A DNA stretch of 64,000 bases, taken from Utricularia gibba (taxonomy: Eukaryota > Streptophyta > Magnoliopsida > Lamiales > Lentibulariaceae). Every line of letters begins with the position of its first letter. Positions within the stretch are counted from its first letter, which is position 1. Location of the stretch: assembly GCA_002189035.1 (NCBI GenBank), contig NEEC01000011.1, forward strand, positions 3,162,001-3,226,000, in the 5' to 3' direction. This document shows positions 57,755 through 64,000 of this stretch, in pieces. Below the pieces are notes generated by a model that was not told the DNA's origin, did not search any database, and worked only from the letters and a program-made list of their open reading frames with translations. Position numbers and translations under genes: made by a program.

Positions 57755-59847
57755 ATGAAGCGGAACGCCATGGCTTCTGCTACTCCCCCGCATTCTACTC
57801 AGCTTCTGTCTACCCTTCTTGTGTGTTTGTGTGTGTGGGTGTGTGGGTTTGATTCTTCGGGAATGGGTCTTCTTTCAACCTGTCTGATTTTGGTCTTCTT
57901 GTTATCGGCTTCTTGTTTTGCAGAGCGAGGTATGCATGCCATTTGTGTTCTTGTTCATATGGATTTGGGCTACAATGGGATGTCGTGTACTGATAATCTG
58001 GTTTTGATTTTGTGGGTGTAAGCGCCATATACTTCGTTTGTGAAAGATGCGGTCTTGGCGCCGCAGGCGGGGAGCTACGATTACATAATCGTCGGCGGGG
58101 AACGGCGGGGTGCGCGCTGGCGGCGACGTTGTCGGAGAGTGCGAGAGTGATTATGCTGGAGAGGGGAGGGCTACCGTACGACAACCCAAACGTGACTCAC
58201 ATCTCGGGTTTTCAGGCGGGTCTGGATGACACGTCGCCTGAATCCGCCGCGCAGGTGTTTGTATCCACCGACGGCGTTTTCAATCACCGCGGCCGCGTTC
58301 TTGGAGGTAGCTCCGCCATCAACGCCGGGTTCTACACTCGCGCGAGCAGTGATTACGTGAAGGCGGCGGGGTGGGACCCCCGCCTCGTGGAGGAATCGTA
58401 CAGGTGGGTTGAGAATAAGGTGGCCTTTTGGCCGGTTGTTCGCCAGTGGCAGGCCGCGGTGCGCGACGGCTTACTGGCCGCCGGAGTTTTACCGTACAGA
58501 GGATCCTCCTTGGAGCATCGCCGTGGGACTAAAATCGGAGCCTCCACATTCGATCAGGGTGGCCGTCGCCATTCCGCCGCAGATTTGCTAGAATACGCCG
58601 TTCCGGAGAGGCTCACTGTCTTCTTACATGCGACAGCAGAACAGATTATATTCCAGACATCTTCAGGTTTTATTCAATAACAATAATAATTTAATATTTA
58701 AAATATTATTTTATTCTTATCTTTACAGGAGGACGGCCTAAGGCCTCCGGCGTCTATTACCGGGACTCCAGGGGCGGAAGGCACGCCGCGTATTTGAATA
58801 CCGGGCCTGGGGCGCAGGGCGATGTGATTCTCTCCGCCGGAGCCGTGGGTAGCCCACATCTATTGATGCTGAGTGGCATCGGGCCGGCGAATCAACTCTT
58901 AGGCCACAACATTCCGGTGGTTCTGAACCAGCCAATGGTGGGTCAGGGGATGTCCGATAACCCCATGAACGCAATCATGGTGCCGTCTACTCGCCCCGTT
59001 GAGGTCTCCCTCATCGAAGTGGTGGGCATCACAGACGCCGGCACCTACATTGAGGCCGCCAGCGGGCTCTACCACTACGGATCGGCCCCGCCGTCGCCCA
59101 GCTCCTTGCAAACCTCGTCGCTAACGAGGTTGGTAAAAGCCTCACCCAATACGCATGCATCTCGACTGGACTCAATGCATGTATTTAACTAAGAGTGATT
59201 TCATCTGTATCAGAGTTCGCCGGAAAGGCAAGATATCATGAATCCTGATGTGGCCGCCGGAGTAATCCTGGAAAAGATCATGGGGCCGTTTTCAAAAGGG
59301 TACATGGAGATTGAAAACAGGGATCCAACCGACACTCCCATCATAACTTTCAACTACTTCCAGGACAAAAGAGACCTGGAGAGGTGTGTACGGGGCATGG
59401 AGATCATCAGAAACGTGGTGGAATCGAGCGCCGTTTCGTCGTTCCGGTACCCCTTCACCTCCTTCGAGTCACTAACCAGCTTAATGCTCGGCCTCCCCAT
59501 CAACCAGAGGAGAAGGGACTTGACCGCCCGCTATTCCATGGAGAAATTCTGCATGGACACCGTGATGACCATCTGGCACTACCACGGCGGGTGCTTGAAA
59601 AACCACGTCGTCGACGGCGACTACCGGGTGATCGGGGTGGATTCCTTGCGCGTCATCGACGGATCGACGTTCGACTCCTCGCCGGGGACCAACCCTCAGG
59701 CCACCGTCATGATGCTGGGAAGGTGATCAACCTCGTCCTCATAACAACTGAAACCAGCCATTAAATGATCTCTGTGTGCGTGTGTGCAGGTACATGGGGA
59801 GGAGGATTTTACAGGAAAGGGAGGCTCAGACACAGAGACACGGCTGA
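57755..59847 (+). CDS. HTH-like: HOTHEAD-like GMC oxidoreductase (one frame break)
   Basis: Five exons (57755-57929, 58023-58666, 58729-59128, 59216-59722, 59790-59847) give 594 residues after restoring one base in GGGG at 58097-58100. That base recovers the FAD-binding glycine motif YDYIIVGGGTAGCALA. GMC signatures follow: GRVLGGSSAINAGFY, then AGAVGSPHLLMLSGIGP, then WHYHGG with the catalytic His, then SPGTNPQATVMMLGRYMG. A secretory signal peptide is present; the second in-frame ATG (57863, MGLLSTCLILVFLL) gives the more typical signal and may be the true start. HOTHEAD oxidises omega-hydroxy fatty acids on the way to cutin and limits organ fusion; mandelonitrile lyases are close relatives. 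The exon-4 acceptor (CAGAG) is chosen to keep phase. Confidence 0.92.
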
Positions 59848-61936
59848 GCACACCACACACGACTGTAACACAAACCGGCGCACCGTTCTGAAGTTGGCAT
59901 TTCTCCCACAAAACGGCTGATGACACCAGAGCTGCGACCGAGCTGCGGTGGCTTCCTGATTGATTTGGGAACTAAAGTTTACATTTCATGTTTTCCGGTC
60001 GACCATTTTATAATTGATCGTAGTTTTTTTATTTAGTAGCATGTTTTAAAACACAGATTTCAATAAGATTTTGATTTCATGCCATTGAAAAAAAAAGAGA
60101 TTTTGATTTTAATAAATTGTGTCGAATAACTAATTTAGTACAATAATGATATTATTGTGAAATAATGAAAACTAAAAATATTGGATCTGTTATGCAATTT
60201 AAGGTTGTGATTAAAATTATGTCGGATAAAATCGATTTTAAAATTATGTGAATTTTCGTGATATAACATAAAATTATATTGTAAAATTTAATAAAATAAT
60301 TTATATATTATAAAATTTAAATATATTAAATTATTATATAAATTATATTATGATATGAATATATTTTTAGAAGACATAAAAGTTGAATAGTGTAATTTAT
60401 CCAATTAATCACTGAAATGGTGATTTAAGAATTCAATAATTTTTAAATTTAATTACAGAATCTGAATTTTTAATTTTATTACTGAATAATTATAGATTAG
60501 AATCTTAAAAAATAAAAAAAAAGAATTACTTCAAAAAATTATGAAAATATAAAAATGCTCGATACTCTAAATAATGGCAGTTAAAATTCTAGGTGCATTC
60601 AATATTGAAAGATCAATTATGATAATAAAAATTAAATAACGGAAAATAATTGTACTATTACAATAAATAATATGAATTTTTGACGTCAGCATTCAGGTTT
60701 TAGTTAAGGTTTTTGAGGAGAGGATTGCTGAAGTTGGGCCTTCGCGGTTGTTGAGCCTCCAGTTGGGAACTGCATCTGCCTTCTCCTTCGTGCGTTGATT
60801 TTCTTTTGTGGGAGGTTTCTGGAGGGCTTCCCGGTCGTGAAAAGTGAAAACAGGCACGATGAGGAAGCTTTATTCCACTTTGGTCATCGCCCGAGCAAAG
60901 AATCGAGGAACCCAATTCGCCATGTACACGCGTCCCACATATGGGAGCAAGGTGAGAGACAGACAGCGACGGAGGAAAATGGCTCGATTAAGGCAAGAAA
61001 AACAAATCTGTGCTTTGAGTCATGCAAACGCGCCTCCTCAAATGATGGATAGAGTAGATGGATCTCAGAGAAATGAGCCACGCTGATGGCTCTCCTCCAT
61101 CCAGTTGGACGTCGGAGGAGTACTCTGTAAGTTGCGTTGTCAACTTTTGGATCGTTGGTTGTCAAATCATTGTACGATGATTCGACGTTCAAGGAAAAGA
61201 GCCTCCATTTATTTACCCACCAGCATCCTTGCAAAACTTTACACCCTTTTTCTTTTCTGCTGAGTAACTGGTTTTTTTACTAGAAATTGCTGTGGTAAAA
61301 CCCGTCGTCTGTGTTCTTTTCTTCTCCAGTCATATTTAGCTAAAACAGGATACTGGTAACAAAAAGATCGTCTCTTGCGTTTACCGTTTTTGATGGTTGC
61401 ATTATTTTAGGTTTAACTTTTTGTAGGCGTTTCCATTTTTGCTTGTGAGCCACAGACAAGAAGCACAATGAATACGGGGTTTGTGGGTTCTGTGGTCTAG
61501 AAATAAAGAGATTCACAGTTCTCATCCGATTGGAAGAGAAAGCTCCCTTACTGTTTGATTGCTTGCTGCTCTATTTTCGCCATTGAAATGAAAAGTCTTG
61601 GAAAATAGCTGCACTGGTTCTTCCTTTTCCACCAAGAAAACCACAGTAAAAAATCACATTCTTGCCCTTCCTGCTTTCTGGGGCTGTTGTTTCATATTCG
61701 TTTGGTCTCATTCAAAGAAAGAGACCAAACGTGAATTGAGTTGAGGTGAGCTTTTAGGGTTTCCAAGGGTTCCCACCTTGGGAATAAAAGATGAAGATGG
61801 CTTCTTGTGTTCCATGACAGTTTCTGTTTTTCTAAGTAGTTTCAAAGCTTGCATGAAAAAAGTGTGAAGATTTCTGACTGAAAGCTTGGTTCTTTACTGA
61901 ATAAACCTTGTGGAATCCCCTCCTACAGAAGAAACA
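59848..61936. promoter_or_regulatory. Spacer and upstream region of the SOC1-like gene
   Basis: About 60000-60680 is very AT-rich with no feature. About 60700-61936 has normal composition and probably holds the promoter and a leader (perhaps spliced) of the MADS-box gene; a pyrimidine-rich, leader-like stretch precedes the ATG. No coding region is supported. Confidence 0.4.
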
Positions 61937-63185
61937 ATGGCTAGAGGAAAGGTTCAGCTGAGGCGGATTGAGAACGCATCTAGCAGGCAGGTGACGTTCT
62001 CAAAGCGTAGAAACGGTCTTCTGAAGAAGGCGTATGAGCTCTCAGTTCTTTGTGATGCAGAAGTTGCTTTGATCATCTTCTCCAGAAGGGGAGGCTCTAT
62101 GAATTCTCAAGTTCCAAGTAAGATGATGCTGTTTTTTCATTGTTAATCCTTATGCCCTGTCTAAGAGCCATTCAGGACACAGACATGCTTCGAGTTTCAA
62201 ATTGCTTGTTTTCACCCACGAACTGTGCATATTCTTACCAGTTCAACTGCCTGTTTACACACATAGGGAGCTAATGCATGATTTTGCTCGTTTCAGTGTG
62301 CAGATGCTGATACAAAAGTATTTAGAACACAGGAAAGAACAAGTCACTGGCCCGGAGGCAGAAGAACGCATTGAGGTTTGTCTTAACAACACCATGCGCC
62401 ATGGTTTGCATGTCACTGATGTAAATCATATTTTCTTGGTGCAGCAACTGAAGCAAGAGGTCACGGTCTGCCGACAGAAGATCCAGTGGCTGGAGGCATC
62501 CCAAAAGTGAGCCAGTTTGAGTCGCATCTGTTTTAGCATGAAAACTAATTCTTCTGGATGAGATATATCAGGAAGCTTTTAGGACAGGAGCTCGGGGCAT
62601 GCTCGATGGAGGAGCTGCAGGAAATTGACAATCAGCTAGAGATAAGCCTGAACAAAATAAGATCGAGGAAGGTATGATGGTGTATTTGACACCATGAACA
62701 GAATCTGAATTTTTTTGTCTTGACTGAGGATGATGTATAATCAATCACCTAACGCTGTCTGAGAGCTGATATCACAGGCTCAGATGTTCAAAGATCAAAT
62801 TTCAAAGCTTCAAGAAAAGGTAATAAAAATATCTCTCCTCACTTCCTGTGCTGGTTTTCTCTCCTCAATCACTAGATTCTCAGATCCTTCTCGGGATCGC
62901 AGGAGAAGTTATTGCTACAAGTGAATCAAACACTCAATTTCAGGGTAAATATTTTCGATCTTATTCCATGACAGTTCTAAATCAAAGCACTCACGTACCA
63001 TATCCATGACCAAAGAAACTATCTTTGAGGTATTTCATTGCTGAAGGTTTTACATGAAGCTTTTTTGAACACTACAGCTGCAGTGCGAGTACAAGCATAT
63101 GGAAACAGGAAGCTGCTCCCAAAGCACGCAGCACTCCGAAGTGGTGACTGAGTTGTTCATCGGCCTACCAATAACGAAGAACTAG
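61937..63185 (+). CDS. SOC1-like: MIKC-type MADS-box factor, SOC1 (TM3) clade (one frame break)
   Basis: Seven exons (61937-62117, 62297-62375, 62445-62506, 62572-62671, 62778-62819, 62903-62944, 63078-63185) give 204 residues after restoring one base in GGGG at 62088-62091; this turns [10 protein letters not shown] into [12 protein letters not shown]. The MADS domain ([38 protein letters not shown]) is followed by the I and K domains ([25 protein letters not shown]) and a short C-terminus ending in VTELFIGLP, the clade motif. Exon number and sizes match MIKC genes. SOC1-like factors promote flowering and meristem transitions. Which member (SOC1 or an AGL42/71/72-like paralogue) cannot be settled here. 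The first intron is only about 180 bp, short for a SOC1-type gene. Confidence 0.92.
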
Positions 63186-64000
63186 CAAATGGTGTTGTGT
63201 TGTTTCAGTTAAGGAGTCATTTTGTATGACAATGATGCTTCATCACGCACTTACCATGCAAGTGCTGGGTAACCATCTGCTCCGTCTGGGGCGTATTAGT
63301 ATTCAATGAACTGGACAACATGGGATTAAGAAGAACTTAGCAGATAAATAAACAAGAACAAAAGGTTTCAACCAAACTCCCCAAGATTTGACTTGTCTTT
63401 TGAATCGCCATTCTCTCCGATGAAGAATGGAAAGGCACACATGCTGAGATGCTCTTTCAGCCATAAACCATTCAAGGGAACTCGTAACCAGCTCACGCTC
63501 CTCCGTCCTTCAAAACCCCTAAATCAGTCGCCTCCTTCCGCTCATCAGTGCGCAGACCAACAACGACTACAGAGGCAATACCCATCAACGAATAATGCGT
63601 AAGCATGAAGTCAAGGAGGAAGCTGAATACTTACGATTACATCATTCGCGAGGTCAAAGGAAATCAAGTACCAGTAACGTCTTCCCCTGAAAAAAAGTGG
63701 AGGGAATTCCGCATAGATCGCTTCCCTTCCCTTCCCTTCTTCCGCCACCGAGATTCTTAGGTGGGAACTGACGGGTCGGGTCGGGTCAAGCGAGGAGACG
63801 GTGATGGGTACACAAATCCAGGTTTAAAAAGAACCAGAGGATACTTGAGTGGGGCCCCGTATCATCCAGTACCCGAATCTTTGGAGCCAAAATATACCGG
63901 GGGCGACTATCAAATATGAAACACATTCTGATCCAGCAATGAGCAAGCACCAAGATTCAATTTTTAAAAAGCTTCAGAGATCACTATCAAATATCAATAA
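63186..64000. other. Right-edge sequence without a supported gene
   Basis: About 63186-63340 is the probable 3' untranslated region of the MADS-box gene. A 69-codon plus-strand open frame at 63393 has no conserved features. A GC-rich patch with a GGGTC repeat lies at about 63770-63800 and could be the leader of a gene beyond the edge. No RNA gene was recognised. Confidence 0.35.

Noticed and set aside
59085-59230. A second frame break in the HOTHEAD-like gene
   Set aside because: Using the CAGAG acceptor at 59215 restores phase and total length (594 residues) without any further correction.

Overview
This 64 kb window is nuclear DNA from a flowering plant, probably a eudicot. The genes carry short spliceosomal introns (about 75-150 bp, GT-AG, AT-rich with pyrimidine tracts) and encode plant-specific families (WRKY, AP2/ERF, GRAS, MADS, CC-type NLRs, SINAT, HOTHEAD). 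Genes sit every 2-3 kb with AT-rich spacers and I saw no intact transposon, so this is a compact or gene-rich region. The R1-like N-terminus of the first NLR hints at an asterid (Solanales/Lamiales), but that is a weak inference.

Layout, left to right. A coiled-coil protein runs off the left edge (-), followed by a SINA-type E3 ligase (+, 3465-5001). Two CC-NLR resistance genes lie head to tail (+, 5435-9064 and 10187-12941). Next are a cytokinin-response-factor-type ERF (+, 13732-14691), SGT1 (-, 16604-18725), a WRKY22-like factor (-, 19746-20799), PrimPol (-, 21267-24013), a DUF21/CBS membrane protein (+, 24442-26155), a cytosolic HSP90 (-, 26486-28729), glutaminyl cyclase (+, 29185-31089), a receptor-like kinase with a broken catalytic loop (+, 31418-33158), an RS-rich nuclear protein (-, 33645-35998) and a Lys-rich protein (-, 37333-38405). 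The right part holds an SCL8-like GRAS factor (-), AAE3 oxalyl-CoA synthetase (+), beta-tubulin (-), a Cys-less HMA-like protein (+), an NT-C2 coiled-coil protein (-), CFIm25 (-), a HOTHEAD-like GMC oxidoreductase (+) and a SOC1-like MADS-box gene (+).

The most novel object is the NLR at 5435-9064. Its first ~300 residues appear to be a duplicated CC + NB unit whose NB domain has lost its P-loop lysine and kinase-2 motif. It sits in front of a complete CC-NB-ARC-LRR, and a cysteine-rich module with four CxxC pairs lies between the NB-ARC and the LRRs. Two genes whose products form the known NLR-folding machinery (SGT1 and HSP90) lie within 20 kb of it.

A second window-wide signal concerns sequence quality. 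About fourteen sites in otherwise well-conserved genes each lack exactly one base, mostly in G/C homopolymers, and adding it restores the family reading frame and the splice phases. I read these as assembly errors rather than a cluster of pseudogenes. Exon models below are inferred by eye from splice signals, phase and family conservation.
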